A model generated the notes under the pieces. It was given only the letters and a program-made list of their open reading frames with translations, was not told where the DNA came from and made no database searches. From NCBI GenBank assembly GCA_002698985.1, contig PAAY01000101.1, positions 23,077 to 87,076 on the forward strand: 64,000 nucleotides of DNA, read 5' to 3'. Numbering within the stretch: position 1 is the stretch's first letter; every line of letters begins with the position of its first letter. The position numbers and the translations under genes are program-made. This stretch comes from Saprospirales bacterium. GTDB lineage: Bacteria > Bacteroidota > Bacteroidia > Chitinophagales > Saprospiraceae. This document shows positions 1 through 7,920 of this stretch, in pieces.

Positions 1-1
1 C

Positions 2-802
2 TTTGCCACTGCAAGGGATGGTGTCAAAGTGCCCATCTCCATCGTTTACCGGAAGGGCTTCAAAAAGGACGGCACACAACCCTTGTTGCTGTACGGCTAC
101 GGCAGCTATGGCTACAGCCTCGACCCATCCTTTTCACCATCCAGGCTGAGCCTGCTCGACCGGGGCTTTGCCTTTGCCATCGCCCACATCAGGGGCGGCC
201 AGGAAATGGGGCGCCAATGGTATGAAGACGGAAAATTGCTGAAGAAAAAGAACACCTTTTACGATTTCATCGACTGCGCTGAACACCTCGTGAAAGAAAA
301 GTACACCAGCCCTGAACACCTGTACGCCATGGGCGGCAGCGCCGGCGGCCTCCTCATGGGTGCCGTCATCAACATGCGCCCAGACCTGTTCAACGGGGTC
401 ATCGCTGCCGTGCCTTTCGTGGATGTGGTCACCACCATGCTGGACGAGACCATCCCGCTCACCACCTTCGAATGGGACGAGTGGGGAGACCCGCACAAGA
501 AAGAGTATTACGATTACATGCTCTCTTATTCCCCTTACGACAACGTGGAAGCAAAGGACTACCCCAGCCTGCTGGTCACCACCGGCCTCCACGATTCACA
601 GGTTCAGTATTGGGAGCCGGCCAAGTGGGTTGCGAAGCTAAGGGAGCTCAAAACAGACAACAATCCGCTGCTGCTGCACACAAACATGGATGCCGGCCAC
701 GGCGGTCAGTCCGGCCGCTTCCGGGCTTACAAGGAAATAGCCATGGAATACGCCTTCCTCCTCGACCTGGACGGCAAGGCTGGAGTCAAAGTCGAACAGT
801 AA
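2..802 (+). CDS. S9 family serine peptidase (oligopeptidase B-like), C-terminal part
   Basis: The frame is open to the left window edge, so only the catalytic C-terminal 266 residues are seen. The visible part is an alpha/beta-hydrolase domain of the prolyl oligopeptidase family. The nucleophile elbow GGSAGG lies at about nt 332-349, the acid Asp is in TTGLHDSQV (about nt 580-605), and the catalytic His is in DAGHGG (about nt 690-710). The opening [16 protein letters not shown] is typical of oligopeptidase B, which cleaves peptides after basic residues. The N-terminal beta-propeller that gates access lies outside the window. It is probably cytoplasmic or periplasmic; a signal peptide cannot be judged. 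The family is certain, the exact specificity is not. Confidence 0.93.
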   Translation, partial: FATARDGVKVPISIVYRKGFKKDGTQPLLLYGYGSYGYSLDPSFSPSRLSLLDRGFAFAIAHIRGGQEMGRQWYEDGKLLKKKNTFYDFIDCAEHLVKEKYTSPEHLYAMGGSAGGLLMGAVINMRPDLFNGVIAAVPFVDVVTTMLDETIPLTTFEWDEWGDPHKKEYYDYMLSYSPYDNVEAKDYPSLLVTTGLHDSQVQYWEPAKWVAKLRELKTDNNPLLLHTNMDAGHGGQSGRFRAYKEIAMEYAFLLDLDGKAGVKVEQ

Positions 803-834
803 CAACTTCCAAGGTGTTTATACGGGGCCGTAGA

Positions 835-853
835 GACGTTGCACCGCAACGTC
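835..853. repeat. Short palindrome GACGTTGC-acc-GCAACGTC
   Basis: A perfect 8-bp inverted repeat with a 3-nt loop (835-842 and 846-853), preceded by GTAGA, sits 32 bp after the peptidase stop. Dispersed palindromes of the form GTAGAGACG...CGTCT are, as I recall, common intergenic repeats in several phyla, so this is probably a half-degenerate copy. No T-tract follows, so it is a poor terminator. Confidence 0.5.
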
Positions 854-945
854 TTCCCAAGCCCCATATAAAAACCACTAAAAAAACCTTCAAAAACCAC
901 CAAAAAACCTCACATAAATCTATCAAAAACCCAACCTCAGACATC

Positions 946-1491
946 ATGCGTGGAAAAAGTAAAAACGGCGGCAAAAAAGCTGCCCAGGAAGAAAAAGTAC
1001 AGCAACCCCAGTTACCCCAACCGCCACAGATACTGCTCGACCAGTCAGTAGCCATACTCATCGATGGCAACAACATCGAGATGAGCCTGCATAAAGAAGC
1101 CGGCCGCAACGCCATGATCAACTTCGACAAATTGGTTCCGGCATTGCTGCAAAACCGGGCACTTTCAAGGCTCATTTATTTCCGGGAAGGAAAAAGCATT
1201 TCAAAAAAACTGGCGGAGCGTTTGCAAAGGCACTTCCATGGATCGGTGGTGCCCTGTTACAAATCCGCCGATATTCCGCTCACCATCAAAGCCGTGCAGG
1301 TAGCTTCAAAAGTGGACACCATCATCATCCTGTCCGGCGATGCCGACTATGTGGAACTGGTTCGTCACCTTAAAAGCGACGGCATCCGTGTGGAGGTTGC
1401 AGCCTTCGAGGCCACCACCGCCGAAGTTTTGAGAAAAGAATGCGATCATTTTTTTCCCATCACGGTAGATTACAGTTTCACCATTAAATAA
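946..1491 (+). CDS. NYN domain protein (LabA/DUF88-like, PIN-type nuclease fold)
   Basis: The protein has 181 residues. The frame is open far upstream, but only inside the preceding peptidase gene. The ATG at 946 gives a basic, Gln/Pro-rich 30-residue tail followed at once by the domain, so I use it. The domain starts with AILIDGNNIE, carrying the first acidic site of NYN nucleases. Later comes IIILSGDADYVELVRHL, with the SGDxDF-like acidic motif, and then GIRVEVAAFE. NYN proteins have a PIN-like fold and several are RNases, so a role in RNA processing is plausible but not shown. No partner gene is next to it. It was formerly annotated in many genomes as DUF88. Confidence 0.85.
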   Translation: MRGKSKNGGKKAAQEEKVQQPQLPQPPQILLDQSVAILIDGNNIEMSLHKEAGRNAMINFDKLVPALLQNRALSRLIYFREGKSISKKLAERLQRHFHGSVVPCYKSADIPLTIKAVQVASKVDTIIILSGDADYVELVRHLKSDGIRVEVAAFEATTAEVLRKECDHFFPITVDYSFTIK

Positions 1492-1660
1492 TCGAAAGCA
1501 CTGCAAAAGGCGTTTCTGAAGGCAAGCTTTGGTTTTAGCGTTTTTATCGGTTTTTCAGGTTTTTTAGGTTTTTCAGAGGCGTCGTTGATTTAGCAGGAAA
1601 CTAAAAATTTAATCCTTCGCCCTTCGGGCAATTTTCATCCTCAATCTTACTCACATCATT

Positions 1661-2908
1661 ATGACTCAAAATTTTACTTTTTTCAGAATGCTCTTGTCTG
1701 CATTCGCCATCACTTTAGCATTTTCCACCTTCGGTCAAACCAAGGTTTACGTAGCCAACCAGCTCACCAACGACATCACCATCATCGATGCCGATAACAA
1801 CACGGTGGTTGGAACCCTGGCCCCTTTCAACATGCCATCGAATCTTGCCTTCACCCCTGACGGGGCAAAGGGGGTGATCACTTTTGCCGGAAGCGGTTCT
1901 GCTTCCATCATTGACCCAACTGACCCGTTCAACTTCACCAACCTCACCTGTGGCGCCGGGGCCAGTGACGTGGTCATTTCACCGGATGGGCAAAAGGCCT
2001 ACATTGGAAATGCAAGCGCCGGTACGATTTCCGTCCTGGATCTGACCAACAATGCAGTGCTTTCTACCTGGATGGGAGGCGGTAATGGAGTAGCCCTCAG
2101 CCCGGATGGCAGCACTTTGTACAGCACCAACAAGATTACCGGAACCGTGACCAGCTTCAACACTGCCACCGGAACTTCTTCTTCTTTCGCCACAGGTATT
2201 ACCAATGCCGAGCGGCTGGCCGTAAGTCACGATGGCAAGCTAATCTGCATCGTGCAAAACCTCAGCACCCAGGTCTCCCTGTTGAATACCAGCGATGGCT
2301 CCATAGAGGCCATTATTCCCGTGGGCGTTTTTCCCACCAGCGTCAGCTTCACAGCCGACAGTAAGAGAGCGCTGGTGACCAACACCGCTGGCAACTCGGT
2401 GTCAGTCATCGACATCGAGAATACAGTGGTGGAAACTAGCATTCCTGTTACCGGCTCTCCCATTGACATCGCCGTTGTTCCTTCGGCAAACAAGGCATTC
2501 ACTGCAAACAACGGTGCCGGTACATCAACAGCCATTGACCTGGGCACCATGGCTGTACAACAAAATATCACTTGTGGCACCTTCCCCATCGCCGTTTCAT
2601 TTGCAGGAGAAGGATTCACCGGCGTAAAAAATCAACTGATCACCAGCAAATGGAACATCACCCGGCCAAGTCCAAACCCTGTTTCAACCCACACTTCTTT
2701 CAATGCTACCCTGGAAGAATCAATGGATTTGCAAATAAGAATCTACAACAACAGTGGCCGGTTGATCGAAGAATTGTTCAGCGGCCGGGTTTCTGCCGGA
2801 ACCCATCAATTTGACTGGAATCCAACTGCCGACCTCACACCAGGCTTCTACAACATCCTGCTTAAAAGCACTGACCAATTTGCAGTGCTGCAGGTGTTGA
2901 AACAATAA
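1661..2908 (+). CDS. T9SS-secreted YncE-type beta-propeller protein
   Basis: The protein has 415 residues. An N-terminal signal peptide (residues 1-25, ending near FSTFGQ) is followed by six or seven repeats of about 42 residues of the YVTN/YncE type. Examples are KVYVANQLTNDITIID, KAYIGNASAGTISVLD and RALVTNTAGNSVSVID. These form a seven-bladed propeller. The last roughly 85 residues (from about RPSPNPVSTHTSF to LLKSTDQFAVLQVLKQ) are a type A T9SS sorting domain, so the protein should cross the outer membrane and be anchored or released there. The propeller ligand is unknown. It is monocistronic: a stem-loop terminator lies about 200 bp downstream. Confidence 0.9.
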   Translation: MTQNFTFFRMLLSAFAITLAFSTFGQTKVYVANQLTNDITIIDADNNTVVGTLAPFNMPSNLAFTPDGAKGVITFAGSGSASIIDPTDPFNFTNLTCGAGASDVVISPDGQKAYIGNASAGTISVLDLTNNAVLSTWMGGGNGVALSPDGSTLYSTNKITGTVTSFNTATGTSSSFATGITNAERLAVSHDGKLICIVQNLSTQVSLLNTSDGSIEAIIPVGVFPTSVSFTADSKRALVTNTAGNSVSVIDIENTVVETSIPVTGSPIDIAVVPSANKAFTANNGAGTSTAIDLGTMAVQQNITCGTFPIAVSFAGEGFTGVKNQLITSKWNITRPSPNPVSTHTSFNATLEESMDLQIRIYNNSGRLIEELFSGRVSAGTHQFDWNPTADLTPGFYNILLKSTDQFAVLQVLKQ

Positions 2909-2937
2909 ATAAGTTGGTGTGATGCAAAGGTGCGGTC

Positions 2938-3025
2938 AGAGGTTTAGAGGAGTTGAGAGGGGTTGAGAGGGGTTTAGAGAGGTTTAGAGAGGTTATGTGC
3001 GAACGCCTCTAAACCTCTCTAAACC
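2938..3025. repeat. GGTTTAGAGA tandem/inverted repeat after a T9SS gene
   Basis: Five variants of the unit gGGTTtAGAGA run through 2941-2993. They are followed by a reverse-complement copy at 3006-3025 that pairs with 2971-2990 with one mismatch. This can fold as a long hairpin, but no T-tract follows. A very similar arrangement follows the T9SS protease gene at 27203-27285. The rest of the gap (3026-3371) holds only the terminator at 3109 and no recognisable gene. Confidence 0.7.
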
Positions 3026-3108
3026 AGGGCTACTTGCCAGCAACTCCAATCGAAAATGAATTTTTGCTGGTGGCTCCTAAACACAATTCGACACATTGAA
3101 TTAACAGA

Positions 3109-3152
3109 CCCCGGATGTTGAAAAAATCTCAACAACATCCGGGGTTTCTTTT
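3109..3152 (+). terminator. Intrinsic terminator
   Basis: A perfect 12-bp stem CCCCGGATGTTG / CAACATCCGGGG (3109-3120 with 3133-3144) and a 12-nt A-rich loop are followed by TTTCTTTTTT. It can end transcription from the beta-propeller gene. Confidence 0.8.
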
Positions 3153-3371
3153 TTATGTTAGCGCCTTTCAAAAATTCTCGCTCCAAAATTCACCTCGCGA
3201 AGACATTGTTAATTCGCTGTACTTGCTGAAGATGCCAGCCCTTTCCAACAAATTGCTTACATTGGGCAGTCTTTAACAGCGTATTGGCTTTTGGACAAAT
3301 ATTTCCAGGCCGAATCCCAACTATCGTGGATGACAAACAAATGTGCTGAATTGATCTAAACTGGAAATACC

Positions 3372-3758
3372 GTGGATAAGACCGGATACACCTTTACAGA
3401 AACGGAATGGGGGCTTTTGGTCGTCAATGAACCGGGCTATGTGATGCAGCCTGCTGTAGTCCGTGTAAAGTGGCCGGCCATGATGCAAAAGGCCCGTGAA
3501 ATCGGCAAGCACCGAATTCTTATTGAATCTCATGGGTTCAACCACCGTATGTCCATGAGAGACTGGCTGGAGCTGAAAGATATTTTGATCAGTCAGGCCC
3601 CGGAGGGATTGAGGATAGCCTTCGTCCTTCCAGGTTTTGTTCACACTCCTGATACAGAGTTGATGCTCACCATAATGAACAATTATGGCGTCTATAATGC
3701 CTTTTTCGACAAGCGTGAAGATGCCATTGCATGGTTGAAAGGAGACGATTCGAAATAA
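3372..3758 (+). CDS. SpoIIAA/STAS-like small protein
   Basis: The protein has 128 residues and begins at GTG, because an in-frame TAA at 3357 excludes an earlier start. The alternation of strands and helices fits the STAS/SpoIIAA-like fold of small single-domain proteins found widely in Bacteroidota. The central RILIESHGF strand, the IAFVLPGF strand and the final FFDKREDAIAWLKG helix are the clearest parts. I see no Ser/Thr phosphorylation motif as in true anti-anti-sigma factors. No signal peptide, so cytoplasmic. Function unknown. Confidence 0.6.
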   Translation: MDKTGYTFTETEWGLLVVNEPGYVMQPAVVRVKWPAMMQKAREIGKHRILIESHGFNHRMSMRDWLELKDILISQAPEGLRIAFVLPGFVHTPDTELMLTIMNNYGVYNAFFDKREDAIAWLKGDDSK

Positions 3759-3833
3759 GCTCTCTCTTTCTGAAATTTTCTTCAAACCGTCAGTAATTCC
3801 TTGCCTGTTCTGTTCAAAAGCGGCTGAGACGCT

Positions 3834-3841
3834 TAAATTTG
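3834..3841 (+). promoter_or_regulatory. Putative -7 box TAAATTTG
   Basis: An exact match to the Bacteroidota -7 consensus TAnnTTTG lies 24 nt before the ATG at 3866. It overlaps a TTG at 3839 that would otherwise be the first in-frame start, which argues that translation begins at 3866. Confidence 0.5.
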
Positions 3842-3865
3842 CTTTCCGCAAAATTGGACAGTGAC

Positions 3866-5140
3866 ATGGAAGCATACGCCCAGGCCCTCAACATCGCCAT
3901 CCCTTTCTTTGTGAGCCTCATCATCATCGAGGCATTGGTTGCCAAATACAAAGGCATGCAGGTCAACCGCGGGCCGGATGCCATCTCCAGCCTCAGTTCC
4001 GGAGTTACCAATGTGGTTAAAGACGTGCTGGGATTGAGCGTGGTGATCATCAGTTACAGCTGGTTGGTTGACCATATCAAATTAGTAGAACTGAAAGCCA
4101 CCTGGGCAGTTTTTCTGGTCGCTTTCATCGCAAAGGACTTTGCGGGCTACTGGGTGCACCGGCTGGAACACGAAATCAACTTTTTGTGGAACCGCCACAT
4201 CATCCACCACAGCAGTGAGGAATACAACCTTTCCTGTGCCCTCCGGCAAAGCATATCTTCTGTACTTTCATTTGCTGCCCTGTTCATGCTTCCAGCTGCG
4301 CTGCTGGGCGTGCCGGCCGAGGTGATTGCGGTGATTGCCCCCATTCACTTGTTCATGCAGTTCTGGTACCACACGAGGGTCATCGGCAAACTGGGCTTTT
4401 TGGAAAAGATCATCGTCACGCCCTCGCACCACAGGGTTCACCACGCCATGAACCCGGAGTACATCGACAAAAATTACAGTCAGATCCTCATCATCTGGGA
4501 CAAGCTGTTCGGCACCTTCCAGCCTGAGCTGGACGATGTGCAGCCGGTTTACGGAGTGAAAAGGCCCGTGAAAACATGGAACCCCATATTGATCAATTTC
4601 CAGCACTTCTGGCTGCTGTTGCAGGATGCCTGGCGCACGAAAAGCTGGAAGCATAAATTCCTGCTGTGGTTCAAACCCACGGGCTGGCGGCCACCGGATG
4701 TTGCAGAAAAATACCCGGTCCAAATCGTCGAAGATTTCGACCACTTTGAAAAGTACGACAATCACCCTTCCACAGCCCTGGTGTACTGGTCCTGGTTCCA
4801 GCTGATCACCACCCTGTTGCTGATGTTTTTCATGTTCAACCAGATTGCCAACATACCTTTCCCCATGCTGCTCGTTTACGGGCTGTTTCTGTTTTTGAGC
4901 GTTTACAGCTACACGACCCTGCTGGATAAATCGCCCTGGGCACTGCTCACCGAGAGCCTCCGGGCTGCCATGGGTTGGGGGCTTATCGTCGCAATGGGTG
5001 ACTGGTTCGGGCTGGATAGGATGATGCCGGGGGCGTCCACCCTGCTGGCCCTGTACTTTGCCTTCAGCCTTGGAGTGGTTGCCTGGTTTGTGTTTAGCGA
5101 AGTATGGCCTGAAAGAAAAACAGCCCGGGCCCAATTCTGA
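3866..5140 (+). CDS. Sterol desaturase / fatty acid hydroxylase family membrane protein
   Basis: The protein has 424 residues from the ATG. It is an integral membrane protein with hydrophobic segments near the N-terminus and mid-chain and three more at the C-terminus. The di-iron histidine clusters of the family are present. HRLEHEINFLWNRHIIHHS contains HxxxH and HxxHH, and TPSHHRVHHAMN gives the last pair; the middle His motif is around MQFWYHTR. Members hydroxylate or desaturate lipids (alkylglycerol monooxygenase, sterol C4/C5 enzymes, carotenoid hydroxylase). The substrate here cannot be told. The C-terminal extra membrane block of about 120 residues resembles the alkylglycerol monooxygenase-like branch. 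A promoter box lies just upstream. It stands alone, facing a convergent gene. Confidence 0.88.
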   Translation: MEAYAQALNIAIPFFVSLIIIEALVAKYKGMQVNRGPDAISSLSSGVTNVVKDVLGLSVVIISYSWLVDHIKLVELKATWAVFLVAFIAKDFAGYWVHRLEHEINFLWNRHIIHHSSEEYNLSCALRQSISSVLSFAALFMLPAALLGVPAEVIAVIAPIHLFMQFWYHTRVIGKLGFLEKIIVTPSHHRVHHAMNPEYIDKNYSQILIIWDKLFGTFQPELDDVQPVYGVKRPVKTWNPILINFQHFWLLLQDAWRTKSWKHKFLLWFKPTGWRPPDVAEKYPVQIVEDFDHFEKYDNHPSTALVYWSWFQLITTLLLMFFMFNQIANIPFPMLLVYGLFLFLSVYSYTTLLDKSPWALLTESLRAAMGWGLIVAMGDWFGLDRMMPGASTLLALYFAFSLGVVAWFVFSEVWPERKTARAQF

Positions 5141-5179
5141 CCCGGGCCAATGCCTGATTCTTTTCCGAAGATCGGAAAA
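5123..5179. terminator. Bidirectional terminator region
   Basis: Two hairpins lie between convergent genes. One is GCCCGGG/CCCGGGC (5123-5129 with 5141-5147), overlapping the desaturase stop. The other is TTTTCCGA-aga-TCGGAAAA (5161-5168 with 5172-5179). The T-rich and A-rich arms of the second could end transcription in both directions. Confidence 0.5.
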
Positions 5180-5184
5180 TTCCT

Positions 5185-5787
5185 TTACTGCACGGCAGTT
5201 GTGTCCGGTTGTTGAGGCTGGTTCAGCACTGCTTTTGGTTCTTCCAGTTGAACAACCTCAGCTTCATAAACGACGAACAGGGTGCCCAGCCTCGTATTCA
5301 ATGAAAGTACGGGAGCCGATACATAGTAATATCCGTCACGGTTTTCAAAACGGATGTCGTCGGGTCTGAGCAATGCTGCCGGGTAGTGTTCGGTGAAGGC
5401 CTGTCCTTCGTGCTTTTTGTTGGTTGAGACCAGAATGGTGCCCTCCTCATTGGCCAGTACGATCTCAGAAATGTGCTCTTCCTGTACCAGTTGCCTGAAA
5501 TACTGATCCACTTCGTCAAGGTTGTCACGGATCATGGATGATCGCACAGCCCAGACAAAAGTTTTCATCATAAGGGTCAGTTGGCGCTGGGCATTGAGGT
5601 CTAGGGCCAGCTTCATTTCCTCTTCATAGTGGGTCTTGGTTTGCTCCAGTTCTTTGGCGTGCTGCCGGGCTGTCATCGATTGCCAGACAAAAAGAAAAAT
5701 AACCAACAAGAGCAAAACGCCGATTACCGTATAAAACCACTTGAACTGTTTGATGTGGTCCGCAAGGCTTGATTTGATTGATTCCAT
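5185..5787 (-). CDS. Membrane-anchored sensor-like protein without output domain
   Basis: The protein has 200 residues. A short cytoplasmic N-terminus is followed by one strong transmembrane helix (about residues 16-34, FYTVIGVLLLLVIFLFVW) and a helical stretch (about 40-75). Then comes an extracytoplasmic alpha/beta domain resembling PDC/Cache-like sensors, with ISEIVLANEEGTILVSTN and GYYYVSAPVLS marking two characteristic strands. The tail is Pro/Gln-rich. No kinase, HAMP, GGDEF or other output domain is attached. It diverges from the sigma-factor gene at 6019, so a sensory partnership is possible. That is inference only. Confidence 0.6.
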   Translation of the reverse strand: MESIKSSLADHIKQFKWFYTVIGVLLLLVIFLFVWQSMTARQHAKELEQTKTHYEEEMKLALDLNAQRQLTLMMKTFVWAVRSSMIRDNLDEVDQYFRQLVQEEHISEIVLANEEGTILVSTNKKHEGQAFTEHYPAALLRPDDIRFENRDGYYYVSAPVLSLNTRLGTLFVVYEAEVVQLEEPKAVLNQPQQPDTTAVQ

Positions 5788-5960
5788 GTAGTGTAGGATT
5801 TAGTGTTTGCGAAGAAAAAATACGCTCCGATGGAAGGAGCTCCAACAGGACATCTACCCGCTGCGGTGGTCACCAACTTTTTTCACTGATAAAAATCAGA
5901 AGTGACCCGGCTAAAATTCCGGTGTCGTTGATACAGCCTGCTAAAGTGAAGGCTCCTGCA

Positions 5961-5993
5961 TTGAAACAAAGCTGATGATCTTGCCTACATTTG
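5961..5993 (+). promoter_or_regulatory. Putative promoter of the sigma factor gene
   Basis: TTG at 5961-5963 and an exact TAnnTTTG box, TACATTTG, at 5986-5993 fit the Bacteroidota housekeeping promoter. Transcription would begin about 15-20 nt before the ATG at 6019. The 230-bp gap between the divergent genes holds nothing else recognisable. Confidence 0.55.
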
Positions 5994-6018
5994 AGCGCGT
6001 TATCACCACTTTAATTGA

Positions 6019-6630
6019 ATGCAGGAAAAACAAAAAGAAAAGACTGAGAAAACCTTCTATGACTCCTTGTCAGATGAAGAGCTGGTGAAGTTGATCAAGG
6101 ATTCCGGCGATGCACTCACGCTACGCAAATGCCAGGAACAGATCTACGACCGATATGCCCGCAAAGTGTATTTCAAATGCCTGGGCATCGTCAAGGACCA
6201 TGATGACGCTCAGGATCTGACCCATGATATCATGGTCAAAATTCTGCTGAAAATCCGCACTTTCAGAGGTGACTCTCCGCTGTTCGGCTGGATTTACGCA
6301 GTGACTTACAACCATTGCCTTTCCTGGCTGCAAAAACGCAACAAAGTCAGGATGCAGGATTTTGACGAAAAGTCAAATGAAATTGCCGACAGCGATGCCG
6401 AGCTGGACCTGAAGAAACTGACTGAATTAAGGCTCGAAAAACTGCAAGTTCTGATGGACAGCCTCAGTGAATCCGACCGGATGATTTTGATGATGAAATA
6501 CCAGGACGGCTTTTCGGTGAAAGATATATCCACAATGCTCGATCTGGGAGAGAGCGCCGTTAAGATGAGACTTAAGCGAAGCCGTGACCGCCTCGCAGAA
6601 CTTGTAAACAATCACCACAGCGATGAGTGA
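6019..6630 (+). CDS. RNA polymerase sigma factor, ECF/sigma-70 family
   Basis: The protein has 203 residues. Region 2 spans about residues 35-105, with DDAQDLTHDIMVKIL and the -10 binding stretch FRGDSPLFGWIYAVTYNHCLSWL. Region 4 spans about 143-196, with the helix-turn-helix FSVKDISTMLDLGESAVKMRL. An acidic linker joins the two (SNEIADSDAELDLKK). It lacks regions 1 and 3, as ECF sigmas do. Its stop overlaps the next gene by 8 nt, so the two are translationally coupled. Where ECF sigmas are usually followed by an anti-sigma factor with a membrane helix, here the partner is a small acidic soluble protein. Confidence 0.92.
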   Translation: MQEKQKEKTEKTFYDSLSDEELVKLIKDSGDALTLRKCQEQIYDRYARKVYFKCLGIVKDHDDAQDLTHDIMVKILLKIRTFRGDSPLFGWIYAVTYNHCLSWLQKRNKVRMQDFDEKSNEIADSDAELDLKKLTELRLEKLQVLMDSLSESDRMILMMKYQDGFSVKDISTMLDLGESAVKMRLKRSRDRLAELVNNHHSDE

Positions 6631-6895
6631 CCAAAACAAGGACATACCGCCAGAAAAACTGGAAGAGACCTTCGACAGGATTCTCGAATCCAAACTGAAA
6701 GGCATCGAGCCTGAAGGACAGATGCCTGAAAACCTCAAAAAGGCCGTCTTTGACACCATTGACACTGTTGGCTTGCTGGCGGAGGTCGTGGACTTGTTTG
6801 CCGTTAAATTTCCCCTCGCCAATTTGTCTTTCCTTTCTGAAGAGGACGAAGAAACTGCTAATGACCAGACCGGCGACCAGCCAGATGAGGAATAG
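6623..6895 (+). CDS. Small acidic protein coupled to sigma factor
   Basis: The protein has 90 residues. The ATG overlaps the end of the sigma-factor gene (start at 6623, sigma stop at 6628-6630), strong evidence that it is a real gene made together with it. The protein is very acidic with a helical N-terminal half, a hydrophobic centre (VGLLAEVVDLFAVKFPLANL) and a Glu/Asp-rich tail. No transmembrane helix and no zinc-finger anti-sigma motif is visible. I do not recognise the family. A role in holding or modulating the sigma factor is an inference from the coupling. Confidence 0.7.
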   Translation: MSDQNKDIPPEKLEETFDRILESKLKGIEPEGQMPENLKKAVFDTIDTVGLLAEVVDLFAVKFPLANLSFLSEEDEETANDQTGDQPDEE

Positions 6896-6979
6896 CATGA
6901 CCGGATTGTGACCCGGAAGACCATTATCAGTCCTGCCATCGCTAACGCTAGTTGAAACAAAACTTCAAACCACAAAGTC

Positions 6980-7825
6980 ATGAACGAATTTACAGGATGG
7001 GCAGAAGTGTTTTTTACAAGTTTTCAGACCTTCGGTCAAAAAATTATGGGAGCCATCCCGGAGATTCTCGGCGCCTTTCTCATATTTCTTCTGGGCTGGT
7101 TGTTTTCCAGGTTTGCATCGAAGCTGGTTTCCAAAGGCCTCAAACTCATAAAGTTTGACACACTCGCTGAAAAAATCAACGCACAGACTTTTCTGAACAA
7201 AGCGAATATCGCGCGACCACCCTCCGAAGTAATTGGAACATTCGTCTACTGGATACTCATGCTACTGGTGGTTTTGTCGGCTTCCGATGCGCTGGGCTGG
7301 ACGGCCGTTTCACAGGAAGTTTCCAAACTGCTGGGCTTGTTGCCCAACCTGCTGGTAGCGGTGATATTCTTCGTCGTGGGCACTTACATTGCCACCTTTG
7401 TGAAAGATGTCATCCGCTCAGCTACCAATTCATTGGGCATTGCAGCTGGCAAGATGATCAGTTCCGTCATTTTTTACCTGCTGCTGATTCTCATTATTCT
7501 GACAGCCCTCAACCAGGCAGGAGTGAATACGGAAATAATCACCAGCAATCTGATGATCATTCTGGCCTCCATTCTTGGTGCTGCAGCATTGTCATACGGC
7601 CTTGCATCGAGGGAGGTAATGACCAATATCCTTGCAAACTTTTTCAACAGGAGAATTTTCCATCCTGGACAAACCATAGAACTGGAAGGGTTGAAAGGCA
7701 AGATCATCACTGCCAGCAGCACATCCATCATTCTGGAGACTGACAAGAAGGAAAGGCTGGTAATACCTGCCAATGAACTTCTCACAAAAAGGGTGAAAAT
7801 CATTCAGGACCCTAGTCATCTTTAA
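6980..7825 (+). CDS. Small-conductance mechanosensitive channel (MscS family)
   Basis: The protein has 281 residues. Three or four transmembrane helices lie at about residues 25-45, 80-100, 115-140 and 155-180. They contain the conserved Gly/Ala-spaced helices of the MscS/CmpX type (LGAFLIFLLGWLFSRFASKL, LLPNLLVAVIFFVVGTYIA). The pore helix and beta domain follow (NILANFFNRRIFHPGQTIEL, then IPANELLTKRV). There is no large C-terminal domain. It would open under membrane tension to release osmolytes. It starts 84 bp after the acidic protein and may belong to the sigma-factor transcription unit. Confidence 0.88.
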   Translation: MNEFTGWAEVFFTSFQTFGQKIMGAIPEILGAFLIFLLGWLFSRFASKLVSKGLKLIKFDTLAEKINAQTFLNKANIARPPSEVIGTFVYWILMLLVVLSASDALGWTAVSQEVSKLLGLLPNLLVAVIFFVVGTYIATFVKDVIRSATNSLGIAAGKMISSVIFYLLLILIILTALNQAGVNTEIITSNLMIILASILGAAALSYGLASREVMTNILANFFNRRIFHPGQTIELEGLKGKIITASSTSIILETDKKERLVIPANELLTKRVKIIQDPSHL

Positions 7826-7920
7826 CTAACCACCTCACACACCGGAAGTACAATGCTGTCGTCTCGAGAGAAATCAGGGACGAGGCCTTGCCGGTGCGCA
7901 AAACGCTAACATTTACACCA

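Noticed and set aside
472..945. Long upstream extension of the NYN gene frame
   Set aside because: It lies in a shifted frame inside the S9 peptidase gene and reads as low-complexity sequence; the ATG at 946 starts the real protein.
1616..1632. TTCGCCCTTCGGGCAAT shared with 43671-43687 as an operator
   Set aside because: Only two copies seen, in unrelated upstream regions; CCCTTCGGGC is a common stable tetraloop hairpin and belongs to the general CCGAAGG word excess.
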